The position numbers and the translations under genes are program-made. Source: Clostridia bacterium (GTDB lineage Bacteria; Bacillota; Clostridia; Lachnospirales; Lachnospiraceae). Taken from it: DNA of 64,000 nucleotides. The notes under the pieces were generated by a model. That model made no database searches, was not told where the DNA came from, and saw only the letters and a list, made by a program, of their open reading frames with translations. The DNA lies in NCBI GenBank assembly GCA_910575245.1, contig CAJTEN010000011.1:99620-163619 (forward strand), given 5' to 3'. This document shows, piece by piece, positions 52,411 through 61,459 of the stretch (its first letter is position 1; the number at the start of each line of letters is the position of its first letter).

Positions 52411-52549
52411 TGCCATGCAATAAAATCTATATACGGCATATCCGAGTCCCTCATTTTTATAATTTTTACTTCAAACCTGTAAAAATCTCATTATCCTTTA
52501 TTTTTTTAATCAATCTCCTTTCATTTTCAAAATTAACTAAATGACATTG

Positions 52550-52580
52550 GTTCGCGGACGGTTAGGCCGTGAACTGTAAC
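52550..52580. repeat. Host-type palindromic repeat beside the IS
   Basis: 31 nt identical to 32281-32311, beginning GTTCGCGGACGGTTAGGCCG and ending GTGAACTGTAAC, a self-complementary arm pair. The IS lies directly against it. Confidence 0.75.
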
Positions 52581-52618
52581 CTCCCGGTATCACAACCCGT
52601 TACGGTTTACGACTGGCC

Positions 52619-52789
52619 GTACTAGTATAACTCAATTTAAATAACCTTACGTTTCACTTGTCTAAATTTCCATCTGCTTCGTTGCTGTCAATCGACGTAG
52701 CCACCGCTACGCCTCATTCCTCCGCCTTGCAGGCTGAAAATTTATCCTGCGTGTAAGGGATCGGTAATTATCGTGGATTATACTAGTAC
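52619..52789. repeat. 171-bp inverted-repeat element (second MITE type)
   Basis: Ends GTACTAGTATAA and TTATACTAGTAC are perfect 12-bp inverted repeats. Inner arms are also complementary over much of their length (AACCTTACG...AAATTTCCATCTGC against GCAGGCTGAAAATTTAT...GTGTAAGG), so it can form one long hairpin. No coding capacity. Not related to the other five MITEs. The rest of the 529-nt gap around it has no visible gene. Confidence 0.65.
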
Positions 52790-52882
52790 TCTGTCCTTGA
52801 AGTTCCTGTATAAATATTCGGGGATATTTTTTCAAGTGTGCGAGTTCAGAAACGGAGACGTAGCGGGCTGCGGCAGGAAGAT

Positions 52883-55800
52883 CTAAATCTTCCTGTCATC
52901 CTTCTTCCGAAGCAGCAAGGACGTATCCAGCGCCTGTTCCGTTTTGTCTCCGCTTACCGCATTTATCATATCCTGCGGCGCATTAACTGCCATCTTTTCC
53001 GCCGTCCTCTCGTCTTTTTCCTCCCCCTTCACGCCCCTTCCCCGGAGCCCTCTCTGCGCAAATCCCGGCACAAACTGGAACCGCCGCATTGCCACATCTG
53101 CGACGAACAGGCACAGGGCAAGGAAAATCAGCCAGTTTGTGACAGGATAGCTCTCTCTTGCTCCTGTGGAAATCCGCTCAAAGACAGAGTCCTCCTCCGT
53201 GATGATCCTGCCATACTGCCCCACAAACTTCAAATACGAGTCCGTACTCACATCAAACTTATACTCATCCGAAAACTGCACCGCGGCGGCTGTTGTCAGA
53301 TAACTATGCATCTCACCATCCTCACTGCGGCGTATATTGAAATGATATAGCCCTGTCTGCGATGTAGAAATTTCCGCTGTATATTGTCCCGGCGCAGTGG
53401 CATGAAGCTTCTCTTCCATAGTCTGCCCCTCCGGATCAATCACCGTCACCAGAATCTCCGTGCCGCTTGTGTAATCATCCGTCTGATAGGTGACTTCTGT
53501 CTGTTCTCCCACCGTCACCACGTCCACTCTGTCCCCGCCCATGTCGGCATTTCCGGTGGAATAATCCACGATCCGCTTCCACAACTGGACATAGTCGTCT
53601 TCGCCTGCAAAGGCGCCGCTCCACTCTCCGGTAACGTCGCTGTTCCACGCAACAGTCCTGCCAAGTCCGTACTGCCATACCGTAAGGATAGGATTTTCTT
53701 TGTCCCAAGATACGATAACCGGGTTGGCGGCTGTCTTTGGGGTTGCGGCAATATAGCCATAGATCACCGGCCAGCCATCGGTAAAAAGATTGCTTGTCAG
53801 CTCGTGGCTCTGTTGCACTTTCATCGAAAATACACCGTTCTGTATATAACTGTCACTTCCCAGAAGGACTTCTCTTGCAAAGATCTTGGGTATGTCGCTG
53901 GCTAAATCCGAATAATAATATCTGCCGCCGCACCTGTCAGCCAGTTGTTCCAAAAGCTGCGTATCGGAAAAACTTCCCACTGCCACAGTAGAGAGCGTGA
54001 TCCCCTCTGCATTATAGGCATTTATCACATCCTGGAAGTTATTCGTCTCTCCCATGCCATCCGTCAGAAGAACCACATGTTTAATGGATGCCTCACTTTC
54101 CGAAACCACCCCGCACGCCTCCAAAAGAGCCGGCTTAATGGTGGTTCCGCCGCCTTCGCTGATGTGCGCGATCTCATCCTTGATGGCTGTCTTGTCTTCT
54201 GCCGTGGTGAGTTCTACCTGCCACGCATACCGGTCGTCAAAGGTCAGCACACCCACCTGATCCGAATCTCTCAGGTTATCCACTGCCACCATGGCAGCCC
54301 TGATGGCAATATCCAGATTGCTGCCGCCAGAGTCCGTGGCTTCACTGATCATACTGCCGGAATGATCGATGACCATCACCATAGCCATGGAAGGAATCTC
54401 ATTTAAGCTCCTCGGCTGCATATCTACCGGGAGCACTGTCTCAAGCACGGTATTCCGATATCCTCCCAGTGCAAAGCTGTCCTCTCCGCCGCAGCAGATC
54501 AAGCCGCATCCGTAATCCTTCACAAAAGTCTCCAGATTGTCCAGAAAACCGCCGGGCAGGTCATCTATATAAGTATCAGCCAGAATGATAGACTTATAGA
54601 CTAACATGTCATTGATATTGTCCGGTGCATTCAGGGCGGAAACCACATGATAGTCACAGCCTGCCGCATGCAGCACGGGGGCAAATGCCGAAACATCAAC
54701 GCCCTGCCCGGCAATCAGCAGGATCTTGGGCGCAGACTCCACCACGGAATACGCGCTGAAGAAATCATTCTCCGGGCAGGTATCCCCCGGCGCCTCCACC
54801 TGTACCCTGAGATTCTCCATGGCGCCGCTGCCTGTCTCCACGTCAACCTGTGCGCTGAATACAAAGCGGTTGCTCCCCTTGTTTAAGTGGACACTGTTTG
54901 ATGCCGTCCGGGCACTTCCGTTGTAAAGCACTATGACCGCGTCCGTATCATAATTGCTCTCCACCAGCACCGTGATCGCATATTTATCGCCGGGATGCAG
55001 ATAAGAGGGAAGTCTGACATTGTCAATATAGGTATCAGGTGTCTCTTCATCCTCATAAAGCAAAGTCAGAAATTCTGCCCCACTTGCGGAAAGCGCCTGT
55101 CCCATATGCGCTACGTCTCCTCTGGTCTGCTTCCCGTCTGTGAGCACAACCAGTCTTCCGCTGTAGTCTTCCGGAACGAGTGTAAGCGCTTTGGAGATGG
55201 CATCCTCAAAATTGGTTGCCGTTTTCTCCGGCAGCGTCAGTAGCCCTCCGTAATAGCCTTCCTCCGTCAGAAACTGCTCCACCAGTGCATTTTTTCCAAA
55301 AGTCACAATACCATAGGCATTGCCTGCAGGCATTTTCGCAATAACAGACTGCAGGTACTTTTCGGACTCCTCAAGATGCTCCTCATTGCTGTCGGAGAGA
55401 TCCACTACGAAAACAGTGGCAGTCCGGCTGCTGCCCAAATGTACCTGTATCCCCAAAAGAGCTAAAACCGTGCACGCCGCCACCGCCCCTCTCACGGCCA
55501 GATAAAACTTTCCTCTATATCTCATCTGACGCACATAAACAATCCATTCTACGATCAAAAACGCCAGCGCCAGCAGCAAGAAAAAATTTCTCACCGCCCG
55601 CTTCACCTTCTGCAGCCTTATCTCTTCTGTGCTGCCGGCAGAAGCGGCGGTTTCTCTTCCATCCGACTCCGTGGCGGTCTGGAAACGCACCACATAAGTT
55701 TCCTGATGTTCCCCGTTTCCCACCTGATACAGACCGGCCTTTCCCGGACGGCTGTCAAATGCAGGCTCATCCGGTTTGGCCCATGGCTGCAGGACAATCT

Positions 55801-57283
55801 CCTCTCCGGCATAATAAACATTTTGCGCAAGCCATGATGTGTCCGTAAGATAAACCATGGCATTAGCCAGAAAAACCGGGAACTCCGCTCTTAACGGAAA
55901 ATCCGACTCTCTGGGGTCAAATCCCACCACGATCTCTTTACTGCCGTCCAGCTCCCTGTAATACCCTGCACATTTTCCATCGTATTCTAAAAAGCTCACC
56001 GCTCCTTCCGGAAGCGCAAAGCAGTAAGCCGTATTCACCCCTATGGTAAATCCGGTCAGACCGTCGGTCAGGTCACAGTCCATCATATGCAATACGACAT
56101 TTTGAAGTGTCTCTACAGTTTCTTCTCCGGCATCACCAAACGCCAGCCGGTTCTTTCCTTCCGTCCCCGGAATCTGTCCCGCATCATAAATCACCACATT
56201 ATAATCATCAAGAGCATCCGTCGCCGCTCTGGCAATGCTCTCGCCCGTGATGGCAAAGTACGCCTTTTCAATAAAAATGTTTCCCTCTCCGACGAGCAGT
56301 CCCTTCACCTGATTCTTCTGGCTTTTGACCGCCTCCGAAACATTATCCGCGTCAAGGCTCTCTACGGCGCCTCCTTCAAAAGTGATTCCGTCAACACAGG
56401 ACCTTATAGTCTGTCCCTGCCACTCCACCTTTTCAAACAAACAGGTGTTATTCTCCGAAGGTGCAAGCTGCATCTGTTTCAGCGCAATCAGATTCCCACC
56501 CTCGTCATACAGACTGACGTCAAAGGTAACTTCGCTGTCGCTGTAATTGACCATGCTCACCATCACATCATAAGTTCCGTCTTCCTGAGCGGTAAATACC
56601 GTGTATTCATTCGCCACATTGGAAGAAGCCTCACCGAACACACGAAGCTCCTTCTCTGCGCTGCCCCGTAGTTCTTCGAAACCCGCTGCGCCCGCGCCAT
56701 CCGTATAGACGATCAGATCCGCCGCATTTTCCGCATCATCTCCCACAAGCGCATCCAAAGTCCCCTGCGCCTGTGCCAGATCTCCTCCGCTGTCACTGCA
56801 TGCGATCCCCTTAAGCGTCCGGATCAGGCTTTCCGCATCCGCCAGGTCCACAGCCAGAAGCTTTGTCCCCAGAGCATCCTCCGTCACAATGGAAAAACGG
56901 GTGTTGTCCGCCGTTCTCACATAATCGCAGGCATCCTCCACAGCATCCTCCAGGCGGGTCTTCCCTGCATCCGTCCTATGCTGCATACTTGCGCTGGTAT
57001 CGAAAAGCAGTATCTTTCTTCCGCCGCTTGCCCCCTCTGACCTGATAAATGGCGACATCAGCGCGACCACCATCAGCATCACGGTCAGAATCTGCAGATA
57101 CATGAGAATGTTGTGCACAAACTTCTCGAAAAAAGTCTTTGACTGCTCATTTTTCAGCAATTTCTGCCAGAGCAGATTGGAAGAGATCAGATGATCCTCT
57201 CCCCTGGGCTTAAGCAGATATAAAATTATAATGATCGGAACCGCAGCCAGAAAAGCCAGCGGCCATAAGTTCTCAAATATCAT
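52883..57283 (-). CDS. Giant membrane protein with three VWA domains and a GATase-like domain
   Basis: A 1,466-aa protein. Residues 1-80 carry a BatA-like N-terminus with TMs (WPLAFLAAVPIIIILYLLKP). VWA1 has the MIDAS motif FDTSASM near 93. TMs follow near 565-620. VWA2 has VVDLSDSN near 627, with the third Ser replaced. A glutamine-amidotransferase-like domain lies near 880-960 (ILADTYIDDLPGGF, YGCGLICCGGEDSFALGGYR). VWA3 has IDHSGSM near 972, and a last TM lies near 1400. It seems a fusion of two proteins that are separate in other bacteria. It overlaps the DUF58 gene by 11 nt. Confidence 0.85.
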   Translation of the reverse strand: MIFENLWPLAFLAAVPIIIILYLLKPRGEDHLISSNLLWQKLLKNEQSKTFFEKFVHNILMYLQILTVMLMVVALMSPFIRSEGASGGRKILLFDTSASMQHRTDAGKTRLEDAVEDACDYVRTADNTRFSIVTEDALGTKLLAVDLADAESLIRTLKGIACSDSGGDLAQAQGTLDALVGDDAENAADLIVYTDGAGAAGFEELRGSAEKELRVFGEASSNVANEYTVFTAQEDGTYDVMVSMVNYSDSEVTFDVSLYDEGGNLIALKQMQLAPSENNTCLFEKVEWQGQTIRSCVDGITFEGGAVESLDADNVSEAVKSQKNQVKGLLVGEGNIFIEKAYFAITGESIARAATDALDDYNVVIYDAGQIPGTEGKNRLAFGDAGEETVETLQNVVLHMMDCDLTDGLTGFTIGVNTAYCFALPEGAVSFLEYDGKCAGYYRELDGSKEIVVGFDPRESDFPLRAEFPVFLANAMVYLTDTSWLAQNVYYAGEEIVLQPWAKPDEPAFDSRPGKAGLYQVGNGEHQETYVVRFQTATESDGRETAASAGSTEEIRLQKVKRAVRNFFLLLALAFLIVEWIVYVRQMRYRGKFYLAVRGAVAACTVLALLGIQVHLGSSRTATVFVVDLSDSNEEHLEESEKYLQSVIAKMPAGNAYGIVTFGKNALVEQFLTEEGYYGGLLTLPEKTATNFEDAISKALTLVPEDYSGRLVVLTDGKQTRGDVAHMGQALSASGAEFLTLLYEDEETPDTYIDNVRLPSYLHPGDKYAITVLVESNYDTDAVIVLYNGSARTASNSVHLNKGSNRFVFSAQVDVETGSGAMENLRVQVEAPGDTCPENDFFSAYSVVESAPKILLIAGQGVDVSAFAPVLHAAGCDYHVVSALNAPDNINDMLVYKSIILADTYIDDLPGGFLDNLETFVKDYGCGLICCGGEDSFALGGYRNTVLETVLPVDMQPRSLNEIPSMAMVMVIDHSGSMISEATDSGGSNLDIAIRAAMVAVDNLRDSDQVGVLTFDDRYAWQVELTTAEDKTAIKDEIAHISEGGGTTIKPALLEACGVVSESEASIKHVVLLTDGMGETNNFQDVINAYNAEGITLSTVAVGSFSDTQLLEQLADRCGGRYYYSDLASDIPKIFAREVLLGSDSYIQNGVFSMKVQQSHELTSNLFTDGWPVIYGYIAATPKTAANPVIVSWDKENPILTVWQYGLGRTVAWNSDVTGEWSGAFAGEDDYVQLWKRIVDYSTGNADMGGDRVDVVTVGEQTEVTYQTDDYTSGTEILVTVIDPEGQTMEEKLHATAPGQYTAEISTSQTGLYHFNIRRSEDGEMHSYLTTAAAVQFSDEYKFDVSTDSYLKFVGQYGRIITEEDSVFERISTGARESYPVTNWLIFLALCLFVADVAMRRFQFVPGFAQRGLRGRGVKGEEKDERTAEKMAVNAPQDMINAVSGDKTEQALDTSLLLRKKDDRKI

Positions 57284-58154
57284 ACAGCATCCTTAAATCC
57301 TGAAAAATCAGTCGATAGATATCCGTCCCGGTGCTGCATACCGCATAGAATGCACCTGCCTTTACGCATTCCCGCCGTATCCGGTCCGTAAATTCCTGCA
57401 GGGACTTCTCATAGGCCCGGATACTTCCGGCATCCAATGTAACCCGCAGGGTACTTTGATCTTCCATATCAATCAGATTCCGTGTGCCCGTCAGTTCCAC
57501 GGAAAGTTCTTCTTTCGCCAACACATGCAGCAGTACGATTTTCTGCTTTCTGTAATTTAAGAAACGCAGCATCTTCTGCAGAGTCTCCTGTTCCGGCTCC
57601 AGAAAAGCCTCCTGCAGAAAATCGCTGATCAGAATGGTCACGCCCGTTCCTTTCATGGGAAGCCCGCCGACAGCTTTTGCAATATCCACCGTTCCCGCAA
57701 AAGAACGCTTCTCTAACCAGTCTGCAAACCGGGGCAAGGCTCTCTTTCCGCCTTCCGCCACAAAAGGCAGATGCATCCTGCCCATATCATAGAGCACGAC
57801 ACGGTCCATGCCATTTAATCCCATATAGGAAAAAGCTGCCGCCAGCATACAGGCAAGCTCACTCTTTTTCTTCTCCCCGTAATCCATGGAAGCACTGGTA
57901 TCGATCAGAATCGAAACCACCGCTTCCTTTTCCTCCATATATTCCTTGATATAAAACCTGTCCAGACGCCCATAGGCATTCCAGTCAATGCGGCGGATAT
58001 CGTCTCCCGGCATATACTCCCTGAAATCCGAAAATTCCATGGAAGAACCTTTCTGTATGGATTTACGGTTTCCGGTCAGGTTCATGGAAGTTCTGTGCCC
58101 CATGGCCAGCCTGAGCCTTGACAGCCTGTCAAAGAATGCAGCGTCCAACATCAT
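57273..58154 (-). CDS. DUF58 protein of a MoxR operon
   Basis: The 293-aa protein has the DUF58 signature DIRRIDWNAYGRLDRFYIKE near residues 53-72 and a VWA-like fold with ILIDTSASMDYG near 88 (MIDAS pattern). DUF58 proteins nearly always lie between a MoxR ATPase and VWA proteins, as here, and are thought to help assemble or activate membrane or secreted targets. GGTGGGG precedes the ATG. Confidence 0.9.
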   Translation of the reverse strand: MMLDAAFFDRLSRLRLAMGHRTSMNLTGNRKSIQKGSSMEFSDFREYMPGDDIRRIDWNAYGRLDRFYIKEYMEEKEAVVSILIDTSASMDYGEKKKSELACMLAAAFSYMGLNGMDRVVLYDMGRMHLPFVAEGGKRALPRFADWLEKRSFAGTVDIAKAVGGLPMKGTGVTILISDFLQEAFLEPEQETLQKMLRFLNYRKQKIVLLHVLAKEELSVELTGTRNLIDMEDQSTLRVTLDAGSIRAYEKSLQEFTDRIRRECVKAGAFYAVCSTGTDIYRLIFQDLRMLYDI

Positions 58155-58174
58155 AATTCCCCACCTTTTTTCTC

Positions 58175-59155
<981 letters not shown>

Positions 59156-59327
59156 ATTTCTGACGCCTCCCTGCCTGCTTGTTTCTGAACATTAAAATTT
59201 TCTTTTTTATCATACGGTCTGCCGGTGGGTTCTTCAATCTTTCTCCCCGTACCCTATCTGTTTTGTATATATCATACCACTATCCCACCAATATTACTAT
59301 TGCATTTCCATTAAACATTCCTTCTCT

Positions 59328-59585
59328 TTATCGCATTTGGCCGGGCAGACATTGCAAATAATAAGGCAAAGGGAGATTAAGGAACTTGTATTTGAATTGC
59401 ATATTCTTTTGTTGTATAATTCCGTTTTTCAAACTTACTTGGCCAAAAAAACCGCTAAACCATAGGGCAAAAGATTCGGATTTCCCATGCGAAAGTATCT
59501 CCATTTCTTTGTGCAAAAGCTGTAAAGCCCTACGGATTTGAGACCCGGCCGTACTCCGGCAGTATCCGTATATTTTCCCAATCAC
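59328..59585 (-). other. Doubtful 85-codon frame in a gene-poor gap
   Basis: A GTG-initiated frame begins 5 nt after the anti-sigma stop codon. The start KIYGYCRSTAGSQ resembles the first strand of serine invertases/resolvases (KIYGYCRxST), but the resemblance ends after ~12 residues and no catalytic or DNA-binding region follows. It may be a decayed recombinase fragment or chance. The rest of 59156-59590 is AT-rich with no other feature seen. Confidence 0.2.
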
Positions 59586-59590
59586 TTGTT

Positions 59591-60511
59591 CTAGTGCCTG
59601 CTGACAATGGAATAGTCATCTGTATATTCTCCTGACTGATAATCATAAATTAAAATCTGATATGGCTTGTCTAAAGAAATCCAGATTTCAAAATTTCTGC
59701 TTTCAAAGTCGCCATCGGTAATCAATTGGTCATTAAATGTCCAAAATGTTGCGTTTTCACCAATTACGGATTGAACAGAATAACAGATCCCCTCTACCCC
59801 ATTTACGGTTTCAATCCCACCGCTATAACTTAATGCGTCCTTGGTTCTGTCCAGTCCTGTAAGATGACCGTATATTTCATTCTCCAATTCTATCAGTTTT
59901 TCGTTGTGGTAATGCTTCCAATTATATACCTCTCGCTGGTCAAAATCCGGACAGGCAAGATATGCTGTTTTACCTTTCATATTGGGAACTGATATGTTAA
60001 ACTCACTTTTCTCCGATTGAAAAGGCAATGTTTCGGCTCCATATACAAACACATTTACAGCGTTGCTGTTTTCTTCACTCTGTTTCCAGACCACGCGGCT
60101 GACCCGGCAGGAAGCAAAATTGACTGTACCACTTATTTCAAGACAATTTGTTTCTTCATTGTACGAAAGATCATCTACACTCATTGCGTGAGTAGATACA
60201 GGAACGCCGATTACAAAGACTCTTACACAAACGGATAGTAAAAGAAATACCAGCAACCCTGTAGTGATTCCAAAGGCAATTTTCAATTTTCTGGTATGTT
60301 GCCGCAATTTTTTAAATCCGTCAAGTGCAATTTGTTCTTTTGCTTCCATTCCATTATTCAATTCTTCTTTCATTTCCAGATAGGCTCTATTACATTTTTC
60401 GCATTCTTCTAAATGCCCCTTTACTACATTTTCCCCTGCTTCGCTTAAAACTCCGTCAATATATCCGGGAAGCAGATCCTTGATTATATCGCAAGAATAA
60501 TTTTTATTCAT
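59591..60511 (-). CDS. Zinc-finger anti-sigma factor
   Basis: The 306-aa protein has an N-terminal anti-sigma zinc finger (HLEECEKCNRAY, HxxxCxxC near residues 33-44), one membrane helix near 77-98 and a large extracytoplasmic part of unknown fold. This is the plan of a membrane-bound inhibitor of an ECF sigma factor that releases it on an outside signal. It overlaps the sigma gene by 8 nt, which fits tight stoichiometry. AAGGAG precedes the ATG. Confidence 0.88.
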   Translation of the reverse strand: MNKNYSCDIIKDLLPGYIDGVLSEAGENVVKGHLEECEKCNRAYLEMKEELNNGMEAKEQIALDGFKKLRQHTRKLKIAFGITTGLLVFLLLSVCVRVFVIGVPVSTHAMSVDDLSYNEETNCLEISGTVNFASCRVSRVVWKQSEENSNAVNVFVYGAETLPFQSEKSEFNISVPNMKGKTAYLACPDFDQREVYNWKHYHNEKLIELENEIYGHLTGLDRTKDALSYSGGIETVNGVEGICYSVQSVIGENATFWTFNDQLITDGDFESRNFEIWISLDKPYQILIYDYQSGEYTDDYSIVSRH

Positions 60512-61013
60512 GTGCCTTCAACTCCTTTTTGATTTTCTGTTTTGCTCGATAAAAAACCGTCCTACTCCAATTTTCACTCTTTCCTAAAATTGCTCCTATT
60601 TCACGAAAAGAAAGTTCGCCCGTAATTCGATATAAAATAACTTCCCGTTCCAACTCTGGCAAATGATGGATTGCCTGATAAAGCTCTATTTTATTTTCCT
60701 GATTCAGTACGTTGCTTTCTCCGTCCGGCGAAGAATCATCCGGCAAATAATCTGCCAGTTCTACCATTTCTGCACGCTTCTTTTTTCGAAGCTCCTGGTA
60801 TAAAACATGTTTCGCTATCTGGCAAAGCCATACAGATAATTTACAAGAGCCGTTATAACGTGAAATGGAGCCTACCGCCCGTAAAAATGTTTCCTGCATT
60901 AGTTCTTGAGACCATTCTACATCCTGCGTATAGGAATATAAAAAACGGTAAACTAAACTCGCATACTCTTGATAAACCGAATCCATGTCTATATTTTTAC
61001 AAGAATTCTGCAC
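60504..61013 (-). CDS. ECF-type RNA polymerase sigma factor
   Basis: The 169-aa protein has sigma region 2 (YASLVYRFLYSYTQDVEWSQ, ELMQETFLRAV) and region 4 (LPELEREVILYRITGELSFR, EIGAILGKSENWSRTVFYRA), and nothing in between, as usual for ECF sigma factors. The start is a GTG with perfect GGAGGTG 5 nt upstream; an ATG 9 codons later has no such site. It forms an operon with its anti-sigma factor. The regulated genes are unknown; the upstream FtsX permease is a candidate target. Confidence 0.92.
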   Translation of the reverse strand: MQNSCKNIDMDSVYQEYASLVYRFLYSYTQDVEWSQELMQETFLRAVGSISRYNGSCKLSVWLCQIAKHVLYQELRKKKRAEMVELADYLPDDSSPDGESNVLNQENKIELYQAIHHLPELEREVILYRITGELSFREIGAILGKSENWSRTVFYRAKQKIKKELKAHE

Positions 61014-61097
61014 TTTTTCACCTCCCCGTAAGGTAAATTTTTAAGTTATACAGGATATTTGCTATAACTTATCTCTTATATCACATAATAACGGTGT

Positions 61098-61440
61098 TTG
61101 TTACAACATAACGCAATTCTTTTCAAAATTTTTACTGGAAAAAGCCTTGCTACAAGCGGTTTTGCGGGCGCGTATCCGGCACGGCAAGGGATTTATACCT
61201 TATCCCCCGAAACCGCGCTTCTACTGCGTAACAAATCCACAGCAAAAGGAGTGATTTACTATGGCAGTCTCCTGCTTAGTGGGAAGCCTGTTTGGATAAA
61301 ATACAGGTTGCCTTTGCTGACTTTAAGAAAGAAGCATTGCAGAGAAAAAGGCTGTAGAAACAGGAACAGCCAGCCCAAAAGAATTTACGGACTGGCTGTA
61401 TCAACAGAATGATATTATTTTGAAATTGACTACCTTTTAA
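61098..61440 (+). pseudogene. Decayed reading frames between sigma factor and permease
   Basis: Protein-like pieces occur in different frames: KGVIYYGSLLLSGKP, CLDKIQVAFADFKKEALQRK then a stop, and SPKEFTDWLYQQNDIILKLT to a stop near 61440. They look like one gene broken by stops and shifts. I could not assign a family. The remaining bases of 61014-61459 hold the probable promoter region of the sigma gene. Confidence 0.35.
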
Positions 61441-61459
61441 GTGATGTCTATACAAAAGA

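Larger units (their letters stand above)
50824..52549 (+). mobile_element. IS4-family insertion sequence (1,726 bp)
   Basis: Terminal inverted repeats CAATGTCATTAAGTTAA (left) and CAATGTCATTTAGTTAA (right, complement), which are also the ends of the five MITEs in the window. It encodes one transposase. There is no simple direct target repeat (ATGGCTGAAC left, GTTCGCGGAC right); both flanks are pieces of host-type palindromic repeats. The gap 50678-50823 shows GCTGTGAATAGTAAC and GAATGGCTGAAC, the host repeat, and nothing else. Confidence 0.9.

Noticed and set aside
52838..53350. Plus-strand 170-codon frame at the end of the VWA gene
   Set aside because: Lies antisense to the clear C-terminus of the VWA protein, with no ribosome-binding site.
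59328..59585. KIYGYCRST-like start as evidence of a resolvase
   Set aside because: Similarity stops after about 12 residues and no resolvase catalytic core follows; kept only as a doubtful frame.
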